A program made the translations under genes and the position numbers. A stretch of DNA of 64,000 nt from Cognatundibacterium oligocarboniphilum (lineage in GTDB: Bacteria > Pseudomonadota > Gammaproteobacteria > Burkholderiales > Burkholderiaceae_D), in assembly GCF_013377855.1 (NCBI RefSeq), contig NZ_JABXYJ010000003.1, positions 124,001 to 188,000 on the forward strand. Direction: 5' to 3'. Shown here one piece after another: positions 52,144 to 61,211 of the stretch. The notes under the pieces are model-generated. The model was given only the letters and a program-made list of their open reading frames with translations. It did no database searches and was not told the DNA's origin. Positions within the stretch are counted from its first letter, which is position 1. The number at the start of each line of letters is the position of its first letter.

Positions 52144-53316
52144 TTATTTTCCTGCTGGTGCCGGTGCGGCAGACACGGAAGCAGCGCTGGCTGCGGTGGA
52201 CGTCGCTGCGATCGCTCCGGCCGATGCCACCATCTGCACTTTCTGGCCGTCTTTTAGTGTGGACAACGGATTACTGATCACCTGATCGCCATTGTTCAAG
52301 CCGCTACGCACGGCATAGTCGCCGCGACGGGCATCACGCTGACCGATGACGACAGAAACCTTATGCAGCACGCCGTCCTTGATCCGCCAGGCATAGGCTT
52401 TATCGCCATCACGGATCAGCGCGGAACCGGGAATCATCAGGGTTTCGGCAGAAGCGGCCTCAATCATTCCTTCTGCAAACAAACCGGAAACCCTTGGCTG
52501 GACGCTGCCTTCCGCAAAGTTCACCAATACCTCCACCTGCCGGGTAGTGGCATTCGCTGCCAGATCAACCCGTTTCACCTTTCCGCTGAATTCCTGGTTA
52601 GCGTAACCGTTGATCCTGAACCGTACTGTCTGTCCGATTTTGACGCTGGTCACTTTATCGGCAGAGACCAGCCCCTCAAAACGCATGCTGGCAGGATCAA
52701 TGACTTTCACCAGTTCCTTCCCGATCTGGGCCGTGTCTCCAGCAGAAACCTTGCGTTCACTGACGACGCCATCAAATGGCGCCCGCACTTCGGTGCGCTG
52801 CAATTGCTGACGCGCCTGAACGGTGCGAGCCTTTGCTGCGACCAGATCGCTTTGCGTGTTATTCCGGCGGATTTCAGCATCTTCCAGCTGCTGCGTCGAA
52901 GCCATACCGGAAGCACGCAGAGTTTTCAGGCGCTGCATCTGACGTTCCGCCTGATCGTAGGTCTGCAACGCGGCACGTTCGGCTTCCAGTGCAGAATTCA
53001 GACTATCCTTGATCGAGGTGTCATCCAGCCGGACCAGTAAATCACCGCGCCTGACGGCTTCCCCGTTTTCCTTCAATACCTGCAGCACGACCGATGAAAT
53101 TTCGGAACGCAGGTCTGCCTTGCGTTCCGGCTGAATCGAGCCATTGATGACCGGGCCGGAAGCCAGTGCATTGCTGCTGACCATCGACAAATCTTCCTTG
53201 GTGATCATGAGCGGTTTTTCTGCTGCCGCCGAAGTTTTGGCCTGATCAGCCGTTTTTTTATTGCAGCCACTCATGGCAAGTGCCATGCATACTATGATTA
53301 AACTGAGTCGCAACAT
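52144..53316 (-). CDS. RND efflux pump, periplasmic adaptor lipoprotein
   Basis: A 390-residue membrane-fusion protein. A lipobox (MSGC) in the signal peptide anchors it. The lipoyl half-motifs are ERKADLRSEISSVVLQVLKENGEAVRRGDLLVRLD and APFDGVVSERKVSAGDTAQIG, separated by a coiled-coil hairpin (LEAERAALQTYDQAERQMQRLK). It links the RND permease to an outer-membrane channel. The C-terminus is Ala-rich. The ATG at 53316 has GGAG seven bases upstream; earlier starts lengthen the protein without homology. It is the promoter-proximal gene of the pump operon. I see no local regulator gene. Confidence 0.9.
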   Translation of the reverse strand: MLRLSLIIVCMALAMSGCNKKTADQAKTSAAAEKPLMITKEDLSMVSSNALASGPVINGSIQPERKADLRSEISSVVLQVLKENGEAVRRGDLLVRLDDTSIKDSLNSALEAERAALQTYDQAERQMQRLKTLRASGMASTQQLEDAEIRRNNTQSDLVAAKARTVQARQQLQRTEVRAPFDGVVSERKVSAGDTAQIGKELVKVIDPASMRFEGLVSADKVTSVKIGQTVRFRINGYANQEFSGKVKRVDLAANATTRQVEVLVNFAEGSVQPRVSGLFAEGMIEAASAETLMIPGSALIRDGDKAYAWRIKDGVLHKVSVVIGQRDARRGDYAVRSGLNNGDQVISNPLSTLKDGQKVQMVASAGAIAATSTAASAASVSAAPAPAGK

Positions 53317-53566
53317 AGACAATCTCCGGATAGCTCGATTCTGGGAAGGTCGCTCCGACATTAAAAACTGACAAAAGTTGCAGATGGCTTTTATTTGCCT
53401 GCTTTCAGGTCAGTTTGTTAATGGGAGCAGACCATAGCCGGTCAGTATCCATGACGTCGAAAGCAATTGTCAATCAGACATTTTATTTTTCGTGTGTGGC
53501 GCCACCCTTGCAATTCCGATGCAAGTCCGTTAGTCTCCGCCCTCCTTTGCTTTTCCGTATTCTGTT

Positions 53567-54217
53567 GTGTCAGCATCCATTCAAGTAAGCTCCCGCGCAA
53601 GCGAGCACTCTCCCTCACGTCCAACGGCACTGATCGCGACCGACGTCTTCGGCCATACTCCTGCAATCGACAGCCTGGCCAGACAGCTGGCTGTGGACGC
53701 GACAATTATTTCGCCGTTTGCCGATCCTGCCCGGCCATTCCGTTCCGAGCAGGAGGCTTATGAGGCATTTATCGCTGGTGGAGGGATCGCCCGCTATACA
53801 GAAAAAATCGCCCATGTCCTGGAACAGGCTGCGATACCGTTTCAGTTAGCGCTGGGTTTCAGCGCAGGCGCCAGTGCATTGTGGCTGTCCGTCGCAGAAA
53901 GCCCGGAAAACAACGTCAATCCAAACATTTCCTGCATACGCAATGCCGTGTTGTTTTATGGCTCCCGCATCCGCGAATACCGCATGTTGCGACCGACCTG
54001 TCCGGTGCGCCTGATTTTTGCCGAACAGGAGGCCGCATTTGAACCGGCGGGACTGGTACAGGATTTACGTCAACGCGGACACGCTGCAGAAATTCACTCC
54101 GATAGCAAGCACGGCTTCATGAATGCGTATTCCCGCGGATACTGCGTTCAATCCTATACCCGTTATCTGGGTGAGTTGTCCGCCATGTTGCATCCATCCA
54201 TGTACCATACGGCCTGA
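53567..54217 (+). CDS. dienelactone-hydrolase-like alpha/beta hydrolase
   Basis: A 216-residue alpha/beta-hydrolase. The nucleophile elbow is LGFSAGASA (Ser), the acid is probably in AEQEAAF and the histidine in SKHGFMNAY, the placement seen in dienelactone hydrolase-like proteins. Some family members use Cys; here the elbow residue is Ser. The substrate is unknown. The frame begins at a GTG without a clear ribosome-binding site, so the true start is uncertain. It stands alone between the pump operon and leucine dehydrogenase. Confidence 0.75.
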   Translation: MSASIQVSSRASEHSPSRPTALIATDVFGHTPAIDSLARQLAVDATIISPFADPARPFRSEQEAYEAFIAGGGIARYTEKIAHVLEQAAIPFQLALGFSAGASALWLSVAESPENNVNPNISCIRNAVLFYGSRIREYRMLRPTCPVRLIFAEQEAAFEPAGLVQDLRQRGHAAEIHSDSKHGFMNAYSRGYCVQSYTRYLGELSAMLHPSMYHTA

Positions 54218-54461
54218 CCCGCAGCGTTGCACAGCACCATCACAATAAAGGCGCCGGATTTGAGTAAACAGACCACCCTCACTTATACTCTGCTCCGCGT
54301 GACACAATCACCGCCCCATGTCTGCGGCGGCCAAACCGGCCAGCGCAGGCAATTTGTAATTGCACGACCCGTTTTGACTTTTCTTATTAACATTTTTTGC
54401 AGACCGATGATTCAGCCTTATCCGGCGTTGTGAATCACTGTTGCTGCGCGGAGCCATAAGC

Positions 54462-55493
54462 ATGACCGCTTTCGTATTCAATGAAATTAATTTTGACAAC
54501 CATGAACAGGTTGTCTTCGCCTCAGAAGCCAAATCCGGCTTAAAAGCCATCATCGCCGTACACAATACCCAACTCGGCCCGGCCATGGGCGGCTGCCGTA
54601 TGTGGAATTACTCCAGCGAAGCCGAAGCAGTGCGCGACGTATTGCGCCTGTCACGCGGTATGACATATAAAAACGCAGTTGCCGGACTGCCCATCGGTGG
54701 CGGCAAGAGCGTGATTATCGGAAACCCGAAAACGGATAAAACACCTGCGCTGTTCGAAGCACTGGGCGAAGCGCTGGAACGTCTGGGCGGCCGCTACGTC
54801 ACCGCCGAAGATGTCGGCACCAGTCCCGCCGATATGGCAAACGTTGCGCTGAAAACAAACTATGTGGCAGGACTGGGAGATCGCGGCGACCCGTCTCCAT
54901 TCACCGCACTAGGCTGTTTTGTCGGTGCGCAGGCGGCAGTACGGCATCAATTCGGACGTGACAGCTTCGACGGCCTGACTGTTGCGCTGCAAGGTCTGGG
55001 ACATGTCGGCTACGATTATGCGCGTCGTCTGCAAGAAGCTGGCGCCAGACTGATTGTGTCAGACATCGATCAGGCGGCACTGGCACGCGCGCAGGCGGAG
55101 CTGGGCGCCGAAGTCGTCGCCACCGACGCCATTTACGATGTGCAGGCAGACATCTATGCGCCCTGCGCGCTGGGTGCTACTGTAAACCCTGAAACGCTGT
55201 CGCGCCTGAAAGCAAAAATCATTGCCGGTGCTGCCAATAATCAGCTCGCCACACCGGAAATGGGCATCGCCTGCCGTGAAAAAGGCATCCTCTACGCACC
55301 GGATTTTGTGATTAACGCCGGCGGCATCATCAAGGTATGTTACGAATACCTGAATACGCCGGAAACTGGTCTGGACGCCCATGTACGCCGCATCGGCGAG
55401 ACCTTATCTGAAGTATTCGTACAAGCGGATGCCGACCGGTTGCCAACCAGCGTAGTGGCCGACCGCATTGCCGAAGCGCGGTTCAAAAAATAA
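54462..55493 (+). CDS. leucine dehydrogenase (Glu/Leu/Phe/Val dehydrogenase family)
   Basis: A 343-residue NAD-dependent amino-acid dehydrogenase. GPAMGGCRMWNYSSEAEAVRDVLRLSRGMTYKNA and GLPIGGGKSVI (catalytic Lys) are the substrate domain, and VALQGLGHVGYDYARRL is the NAD-binding loop; INAGGIIKV is near the end. It interconverts leucine or other branched amino acids with their 2-oxo acids. Length and motifs fit leucine dehydrogenase better than glutamate dehydrogenase (about 420 residues). The ATG at 54462 has GGAG upstream. An intrinsic terminator follows. Confidence 0.9.
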   Translation: MTAFVFNEINFDNHEQVVFASEAKSGLKAIIAVHNTQLGPAMGGCRMWNYSSEAEAVRDVLRLSRGMTYKNAVAGLPIGGGKSVIIGNPKTDKTPALFEALGEALERLGGRYVTAEDVGTSPADMANVALKTNYVAGLGDRGDPSPFTALGCFVGAQAAVRHQFGRDSFDGLTVALQGLGHVGYDYARRLQEAGARLIVSDIDQAALARAQAELGAEVVATDAIYDVQADIYAPCALGATVNPETLSRLKAKIIAGAANNQLATPEMGIACREKGILYAPDFVINAGGIIKVCYEYLNTPETGLDAHVRRIGETLSEVFVQADADRLPTSVVADRIAEARFKK

Positions 55494-55518
55494 TCCCCGC
55501 CTTCTGTGGTCCTGCTCA

Positions 55519-55547
55519 GGCCGTCCGGTATCCGGGCGGCCTTTTTT
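55519..55547 (+). terminator. intrinsic terminator after leucine dehydrogenase
   Basis: GGCCGTCCGG pairs with CCGGGCGGCC (one mismatch) around TAT, followed by six T. Confidence 0.92.
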
Positions 55548-55685
55548 ATTTCCATTGCCAGCAATTTCACAGCATGGCTGTTGCCCGATGGTATTCGGCA
55601 TCCAGAATTCAGTAGTATTTTTTATTCAACTTGTTATGATATTCGCTTCAGCCAGTATCAGCAGGCACTCTGTAAAGGATCCGTG

Positions 55686-56000
55686 ATGGGTATGGTATTT
55701 TGTCGTGGTTGTGGAAAAGAAATTCACGAAACAGCGTTGAATTGCCCGCATTGCGGCGCACAGCAAACAGGACCGAAGCAGCAGACAAGCAGCAATAAAC
55801 GCATCCTGCCTGCCGCACTACTCTGTTTCTTCGTGGGCTTTCTCGGCATTCACCGCTTTTACGTCGGTAAAATCGGCACCGGCATCTTGCAACTATTGAC
55901 TTTCGGCGGACTCGGTATCTGGGCGCTGATTGATTTCATCATGATCGTAGCCGGCAGCTTCACGGATAGTGAGGGCAATACCATCAATCTCTGGACCTGA
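55686..56000 (+). CDS. zinc-ribbon TM2-domain membrane protein
   Basis: A 104-residue protein with an N-terminal zinc ribbon (FCRGCGKEIHETALNCPHCGAQ) and a TM2 domain of two helices (ILPAALLCFFVGFLGIHRFYVGKIGTGILQLLTFGGLGIWALIDFIMI) with the conserved HRFYVGK between them. Its function is unknown; such proteins are common and often predicted as small membrane sensors or scaffolds. The ATG at 55686 has AAGGAT upstream; a longer frame upstream runs through the terminator region and is not coding. Confidence 0.87.
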   Translation: MGMVFCRGCGKEIHETALNCPHCGAQQTGPKQQTSSNKRILPAALLCFFVGFLGIHRFYVGKIGTGILQLLTFGGLGIWALIDFIMIVAGSFTDSEGNTINLWT

Positions 56001-56013
56001 TCACGGCAGCAAC

Positions 56014-56250
56014 TTACCGGCGCGATTTTTCTGAGCCGGCTCCGGCGTACTCCGTTTTGTTCCGGTTTTTTTCTGCAAATCCCTCGCACGCCTTTCCGGA
56101 TGCCGCGATGACTTCCAGCATGGGCAAACGCTGGCTTTTCATCTGAAACATCCGGCAGCCATGCATAAAACCGGCATCATGCGTGATGTAGTAATGTCTG
56201 CACCGCAGACAGTTCTGCTGAGAGGATAGAGACTGGGAAGCGTTGTTCAT
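56014..56250 (-). CDS. small cysteine protein, conserved hypothetical
   Basis: A 78-residue protein with CLRCRHYYITHDAGFMHGCRMFQMKSQRLP and ASGKACEGF, i.e. four cysteines at positions that suggest one metal or iron-sulfur site. I recognise the layout as a widespread small protein sometimes annotated as uracil-DNA glycosylase-like, but I would not assign function. The start lies two bases after the stop of the YkgJ gene on the same strand, so it is in an operon with it. AGAGG lies before the ATG. Confidence 0.7.
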   Translation of the reverse strand: MNNASQSLSSQQNCLRCRHYYITHDAGFMHGCRMFQMKSQRLPMLEVIAASGKACEGFAEKNRNKTEYAGAGSEKSRR

Positions 56251-56251
56251 C

Positions 56252-56872
56252 TCAATCCTCTGCCTGATCCGGTATCTGCCATACCTGACTGAACGCCATC
56301 AGCAAGCCTTCGCCCAACAATAGCGGTGTCTGGGGCCATCCGTGGTCGTCCAGTGCCAGCCGGGTCCCGGTCATCAAGGCTTCGGAGCGCAGCAGCCGCT
56401 CCAGATTTTGCGGCAACGTCTCGCTTGCTGTCGCACATGCGCTGGCATCATACGAATGTGCTTTCCGACATACCGCCGGACGCCAGGCATAAATACTGCA
56501 CTTTTCGTCATGCAGCAACGGGCATGCCGTCTCCTTCTGCTCCGCGGCAGCAGCCTGCTGCAAACGTGCATAGGTCTGCCGGGCCAGATCCGGTTCATGC
56601 AGAGTCATCTGTCCGGCAATGAAAGCCGCTTCTGCCTGGGTGATTTCCACCCTCTGCCGGCGGCAGCAATGGCTGCATCCGGCAGCGCACGCCACCTGCC
56701 TGCCGTCGAATTTCTGCTGGCTGATCTGGTCAATATTTTGATGCAGCTGTTGCATCATCTGCTGCGGCGTCACCGACGCGACCGTCAGCCTGCGTCCCTG
56801 AGTGTTGCGCACCAGCGTAATCGCCTGCAAAAAACTCTGCTGTTCCTGCTCGCTCAGCGCATCGACCGTCAT
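56252..56872 (-). CDS. YkgJ-family cysteine-cluster protein
   Basis: A 206-residue protein with the YkgJ pattern of eight clustered cysteines (CAAGCSHCCRRQRVEIT, CPLLHDEKCSIYAWRPAVCRKAH). It probably binds a zinc or iron-sulfur centre; the exact biochemical role is unknown. Its start overlaps the stop of the upstream exonuclease gene by four bases (ATGA), and the downstream small cysteine gene follows after two bases. The three genes are therefore a tight operon. Confidence 0.88.
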   Translation of the reverse strand: MTVDALSEQEQQSFLQAITLVRNTQGRRLTVASVTPQQMMQQLHQNIDQISQQKFDGRQVACAAGCSHCCRRQRVEITQAEAAFIAGQMTLHEPDLARQTYARLQQAAAAEQKETACPLLHDEKCSIYAWRPAVCRKAHSYDASACATASETLPQNLERLLRSEALMTGTRLALDDHGWPQTPLLLGEGLLMAFSQVWQIPDQAED

Positions 56873-57549
56873 CGTATATCCATATTGTCCGGCATTCCGG
56901 ACAATATCCTTCCCTGAGTGTGTTTTCCGGCATTGACCATATGTTGCACGTCCAGTCGCTGCTGCCAGTGCTGATAGACCAGCAGGGCCACATGGGCATC
57001 ATTGGCTGCATACAAAATCTGCTTTTCCGTCAGTGGATGCTGCGCCCAGTTCGACGTGGAGATTTTTTTTGATTTGGACAACTGCATCCCGAAAAATTTG
57101 GCCACTGCCGTTTTGGCGCCCATATCGGCATGCTTGTTTTCGCGTAATGCTTTTGCCAGGTCCAGTACCGGCGCAGTGAGAATGCCCAGCTTGTCTTTCA
57201 GGCTTTTCAGATCATCACTCAATCCGAACCCTGCCTTCAGAACGTGGCTGGCTTCCAAAATCTGCTTCAGCACAGTATGTTGCCGCTCACTGAGCGCAGG
57301 ACCTTGCACCGGAAATAAAAAAACCTGTTGTTCGGTCGCCAGCTGGATCAGATGCGGTCCGTTGTGGCGCTGCCCTTTCTGAAATACAGGCCGGGTCTCG
57401 GTATCAAAGCCCAGCACCGGCACGGACATCAGTTGCTCGCACACCTGTTCCGCCATTGTGTCATGCAGCACCAGCGTGACATTCTGAATGGCGATTCCGG
57501 GATATGCCGGCAACGAAGGAGCCGGCTCGTGATTAATTTCCTGATTCAT
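56869..57549 (-). CDS. 3'-5' exonuclease, RNase D/DEDDy type
   Basis: A 226-residue DEDDy-type exonuclease domain without an HRDC tail. The motifs are VLGFDTETRP (Asp, Glu), LKAGFGLSDDLKSL (Asp) and LYAANDAHVALLVY (Tyr, Asp), all present. It could trim RNA or DNA 3' ends; RNase D and WRN-like exonuclease cannot be separated here. It starts an operon with the YkgJ and small cysteine proteins, and follows the 90-residue gene by 34 bases. Confidence 0.88.
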   Translation of the reverse strand: MNQEINHEPAPSLPAYPGIAIQNVTLVLHDTMAEQVCEQLMSVPVLGFDTETRPVFQKGQRHNGPHLIQLATEQQVFLFPVQGPALSERQHTVLKQILEASHVLKAGFGLSDDLKSLKDKLGILTAPVLDLAKALRENKHADMGAKTAVAKFFGMQLSKSKKISTSNWAQHPLTEKQILYAANDAHVALLVYQHWQQRLDVQHMVNAGKHTQGRILSGMPDNMDIR

Positions 57550-57583
57550 TCTTTCTGGTCTGATGTGCGGCCTGCCGGATCAC

Positions 57584-57856
57584 TCATTTTATCTTTCCGT
57601 CATCGGTGACAACCGGTTCCGGCGGTACAGTTTCCCCGTGCAGATCCTGACGCCGCCGACGCTGCGCCTGCGGAACATCCGGCGAGATCATCACGACCTG
57701 ACCGTCTTTCAGCGAAATAGCCAGTTTATCCAGTCCATCATGCCGGAAATGATAAACGGTCGCATCGCTGACGGCACAGGACTGCTGCAGGCTGGCATCT
57801 ACCAACTGCTGCGATAATTCCTGAATACCGGCAATCTGCCACAGCAGTCTGGTCAT
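57584..57856 (-). CDS. hypothetical protein, 90 residues
   Basis: A 90-residue soluble protein with no family that I recognise. It contains a short helical start (LLWQIAGIQELSQQLVDASL) and a basic middle (QAQRRRRQDLHGE). Its ATG overlaps the stop of the upstream PAS-GGDEF-EAL gene (ATGA), so it is translationally coupled to a c-di-GMP enzyme. It may regulate or respond to that enzyme, but this is inference. Confidence 0.6.
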   Translation of the reverse strand: MTRLLWQIAGIQELSQQLVDASLQQSCAVSDATVYHFRHDGLDKLAISLKDGQVVMISPDVPQAQRRRRQDLHGETVPPEPVVTDDGKIK

Positions 57857-60405
57857 GATATTTTCACCGGATATCGAATGAGATAATTTTCAAAAGCCGC
57901 CGCATCCATCGGTTTGGCAAAATAATAACCTTGCACCTGATGGCAATGCATCTCTTTCAGTAACTGTATTTGCTCAATTTTCTCCACCCCTTCTGCCACG
58001 ACGTTCAACCCCAGACTCAGTCCCATCGCGACGATGGCGCTCGCAATCGCGGCATCGTCCGGATTCACATGAATATCATTGATGAAGGATTTATCGATTT
58101 TCAATTCATCAATCGGAAAACGGCGCAAATAAGACAAACTGGAATAACCTGTTCCAAAATCATCCAGCGAAATCGATAAACCCAGTTTTTTCAGAGAACG
58201 TAATGCGGACAACGTGCTGCTGACATCCTGCATCACCATGCTTTCGGTCAACTCCAGCGTCAGCTGGTGCGGATCAGCGCCAGAATCCTGAATGATCCTG
58301 GCAATACGTTCCGATAAATCGTCCTGCCTGAACTGGCGCGAAGACATATTGACGGCAATCTTCAGCAGCGGTAAGCCGTGATTGCGCCAGATCACCTGCT
58401 GGCGACAGGCTTCATTCAACACCCACTCTCCCAACGGCAGGATCAGTCCGGTCTCTTCTGCCAGCGGAATAAATTCAACAGGCTGTATCAGGCCAATCTG
58501 CGGATGATGCCAGCGAACCAGTGCCTCGGCGCCAATCACGGTATGCGTCACCAGATCAATCTTCGGCTGGTAATGCAGACTGAATTCACCCCGCTCCAGC
58601 CCGCGCCGCATCGCACCTTCCATGTTCAGGCGGCTGATGGCGGTCACGCCCATCTCTGGCACAAACTGACGTGCGCTGTTACGCCCGTGTTCCTTGACCC
58701 GGTACATCGCAATGTCGGCATAACGCAGCAGAATTTCGCCATGATCGCCATCGCGCGGATAGACCGAAATGCCGATACTGGCGGTCACAAACACTTCCGC
58801 GCCATTGATCAGCATTGGCCGCGCCAGGGAATCCCGCACTTTTTCAGCAATCGCATCCACATCTCCGCTCTCAGGCAGATCCGTCAGCACAATCACGAAC
58901 TCGTCACCACCCAGGCGTGCTACGGTGTCTGTATCACGCACACACAGATTCAGGCGTTGCGCGACCTGTTTCAGCATCTCGTCACCGGCACCATGACCGG
59001 AAGCATCATTGATCAGTTTGAAGTGATCCAGATCAAGCAGCATCAGGCCGACATGCAGCTCCTGCCGCTTGGCCCATGCAATGGCTTGCGTAATACGATC
59101 GTTCAGCAGACTGCGGTTGGCCAGACCGGTCAGGCTGTCATGGGTAGCGTGATATTCCAGTTCTTTCTGGTAATTGACCCGCTCACTGACATCGTTGATG
59201 ACGCTGACAAAATGCGTGGTGATGGCGCCGGCGGCATCCTTGACCGGCGAAATGTGCAGTTCATTCCAGAATTGCGAACCATCTTTGCGGTAATTGCGCA
59301 GCAGGGCACGCCCCTCGCGCTTTTCCCGCAATGCAGAACGAATTTCTTCCAGATCCGGCTGCGCCATGTCTTCCCGCACCAGAAAGCGGCCTTCGCGTCC
59401 GATCACTTCTTCGGCACGGTAACCGGTAATGCGCTCAAACGCAGGATTGACGTAGACGATAGAATGATCGTGATCATCGCTGCGCGTGATCATGATGCCA
59501 TTGCTGCTCGATACCAGCGCCTGCTCCCGCAGCAGCAAAGCCTGCTCCACTTCCCTGATCTGAAACTGGTCGTCGTTGATAATCTGGCGCACCGCAATCA
59601 GATGCGTGACCCGTCCATGCTCATCGCACAACGGACTGACTACCTGCCGCTCCCAATAACAATGTCCCGCTTTATGGCGGGTCTGGATATCGCCATGCCA
59701 GTGTTCGCCGGGTTGCAGAGCGGTAAATGCCGCACGGTGCTGCAAATCGTCCGGAAAGCCGTTATCCCATAACACGCATTTGCTTTCCAACTCAGCCAGC
59801 GTGAATCCGGACTGGCGGGTATACGCCTGATTACAATACTCCAGTTCGCCCAGTGCATTGGTAATCAGGATAGAAAACGGGCTTTGCTGCACCGACAGTG
59901 CCAGCAGTTCCAGATCATTCTGCAAATCCCGATGACCCGGCATCCCCAACTGCGCCAGAATAGCGTCAGCGAGTTCCCGAAAAAAACGGCCCAATACCTG
60001 ATGCAAGGGATGAACATCGGTAAAGTGTTCGGGTGCACGCGCATGCAATGTCAAACGCCTCTGCGGTGCTATCAGTTCGCTGACCATCAGGTCGTGCATA
60101 CTGTCGGCAGCCCCTGTGTACGGTTCAGCCTGCTCCGGCATTCCGGCGGTGAAAGTATAAGTCTCAGTCTGCCCTTGCTGCTCCAGCAGAATATCCGCCT
60201 GTAAATACCCCGCCCGCTGCACCAGAATCCGGCAAAAATCCTGCAACATGGCAGGCAGCGCATGAGGCGACCACAGACAGTGCGTCAACTCCCCCAGTAA
60301 TAAATACCAATGTTCCAGCCGTTGCGACTCTGCATCCAGAGAATCCACCTGCCCGATTGTGCCCATCTGTGGTGCCACTCCTCGTCTGGTCATGAAATTG
60401 GTCAA
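57853..60405 (-). CDS. PAS/LOV-like-GGDEF-EAL c-di-GMP enzyme
   Basis: An 850-residue cytosolic protein. After a GAF-like N-terminus (about 20-160) come a PAS domain (about 170-280), a LOV-like PAS domain (about 300-410), GGDEF (intact, 499-503, with an RDTD inhibitory site) and EAL (EAL 627-629, MNMSSRQF, LELTESMV, SLDDFGTGYSSL, KIDKSF). Both domains look active. The LOV-like domain has IVYVNPAFERITGY and NYRKDGSQFWNELHISPV, but the photoactive Cys of the GxNCRFLQ motif is Gly339 (GREGRFLV). It may still bind flavin. A small hypothetical gene overlaps its stop. Three in-frame Met codons lie near the start. Confidence 0.9.
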   Translation of the reverse strand: MTNFMTRRGVAPQMGTIGQVDSLDAESQRLEHWYLLLGELTHCLWSPHALPAMLQDFCRILVQRAGYLQADILLEQQGQTETYTFTAGMPEQAEPYTGAADSMHDLMVSELIAPQRRLTLHARAPEHFTDVHPLHQVLGRFFRELADAILAQLGMPGHRDLQNDLELLALSVQQSPFSILITNALGELEYCNQAYTRQSGFTLAELESKCVLWDNGFPDDLQHRAAFTALQPGEHWHGDIQTRHKAGHCYWERQVVSPLCDEHGRVTHLIAVRQIINDDQFQIREVEQALLLREQALVSSSNGIMITRSDDHDHSIVYVNPAFERITGYRAEEVIGREGRFLVREDMAQPDLEEIRSALREKREGRALLRNYRKDGSQFWNELHISPVKDAAGAITTHFVSVINDVSERVNYQKELEYHATHDSLTGLANRSLLNDRITQAIAWAKRQELHVGLMLLDLDHFKLINDASGHGAGDEMLKQVAQRLNLCVRDTDTVARLGGDEFVIVLTDLPESGDVDAIAEKVRDSLARPMLINGAEVFVTASIGISVYPRDGDHGEILLRYADIAMYRVKEHGRNSARQFVPEMGVTAISRLNMEGAMRRGLERGEFSLHYQPKIDLVTHTVIGAEALVRWHHPQIGLIQPVEFIPLAEETGLILPLGEWVLNEACRQQVIWRNHGLPLLKIAVNMSSRQFRQDDLSERIARIIQDSGADPHQLTLELTESMVMQDVSSTLSALRSLKKLGLSISLDDFGTGYSSLSYLRRFPIDELKIDKSFINDIHVNPDDAAIASAIVAMGLSLGLNVVAEGVEKIEQIQLLKEMHCHQVQGYYFAKPMDAAAFENYLIRYPVKIS

Positions 60406-60602
60406 AGGATTTTTATACCTTGTATAAAAAATTGGCGCAATAGAAACATTATCAATCCGTATCTAAACGGCAAGCAAACTTGTTTCGCATTGCAGCAAAG
60501 TCCTGGTTTATGTCAGATTTACCAGCATTTCTAGGTTAAAATCGAAGGTTTGGCAAACATTTTTCTCCCGCTCCTTCCGGGGCGCACAAGGCAGACAGCA
60601 CG

Positions 60603-61211
60603 ATGCTCACATTTCAACAAATCATCCTGACATTACAAGATTACTGGGACAAACAGGGTTGCGCCCTGTTGCAGCCTTACGATATGGAAGTGGGCGCAGG
60701 GACATCGCACACCGGTACCTTTCTGCGCGCCATCGGCCCGGAACCCTGGCGTGCCGCTTATGTGCAACCTTCGCGCCGTCCAAAAGACGGCCGTTACGGC
60801 GAAAACCCTAACCGCCTGCAACACTACTACCAATATCAGGTGGTGTTAAAACCGGCACCAGAAAATATTCTCGACCTCTATCTCGGCTCGCTGAAGGCGC
60901 TGGGGCTCGATTTGCAGCAGAACGATATCCGCTTTGTCGAGGATGACTGGGAAAACCCGACGCTGGGTGCCTGGGGCCTGGGCTGGGAAGTCTGGCTCAA
61001 TGGGATGGAAGTCACGCAGTTTACGTATTTCCAGCAAGTCGGCGGCCTCGACTGCAAACCAATTCTGGGCGAAATCACTTACGGTATCGAACGTCTGGCG
61101 ATGTATCTGCAAGGCGTCGAAAATGTGTACGATCTGGTTTGGACCGAACGCGAAGAAAACGGAAAAACCGTACGTCTTTCCTACGGCGACGTGTTTGCCA
61201 CATTTTTTTGA
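60603..61211 (+). CDS. glyQ: glycyl-tRNA synthetase alpha subunit, truncated
   Basis: The N-terminal two thirds of Gly[79 protein letters not shown] and [33 protein letters not shown] are clear. Homology ends after residue 198 (GDVF at 61196), where HQNEVEQ should follow; the frame then reads ATFF and stops. About a third of the protein, over 100 residues, is missing. The DNA beyond is a pstS gene on the other strand. A full glyQ is essential for charging tRNA-Gly unless another copy or a one-chain GlyRS exists. No glyS is present. Confidence 0.9.
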   Translation: MLTFQQIILTLQDYWDKQGCALLQPYDMEVGAGTSHTGTFLRAIGPEPWRAAYVQPSRRPKDGRYGENPNRLQHYYQYQVVLKPAPENILDLYLGSLKALGLDLQQNDIRFVEDDWENPTLGAWGLGWEVWLNGMEVTQFTYFQQVGGLDCKPILGEITYGIERLAMYLQGVENVYDLVWTEREENGKTVRLSYGDVFATFF

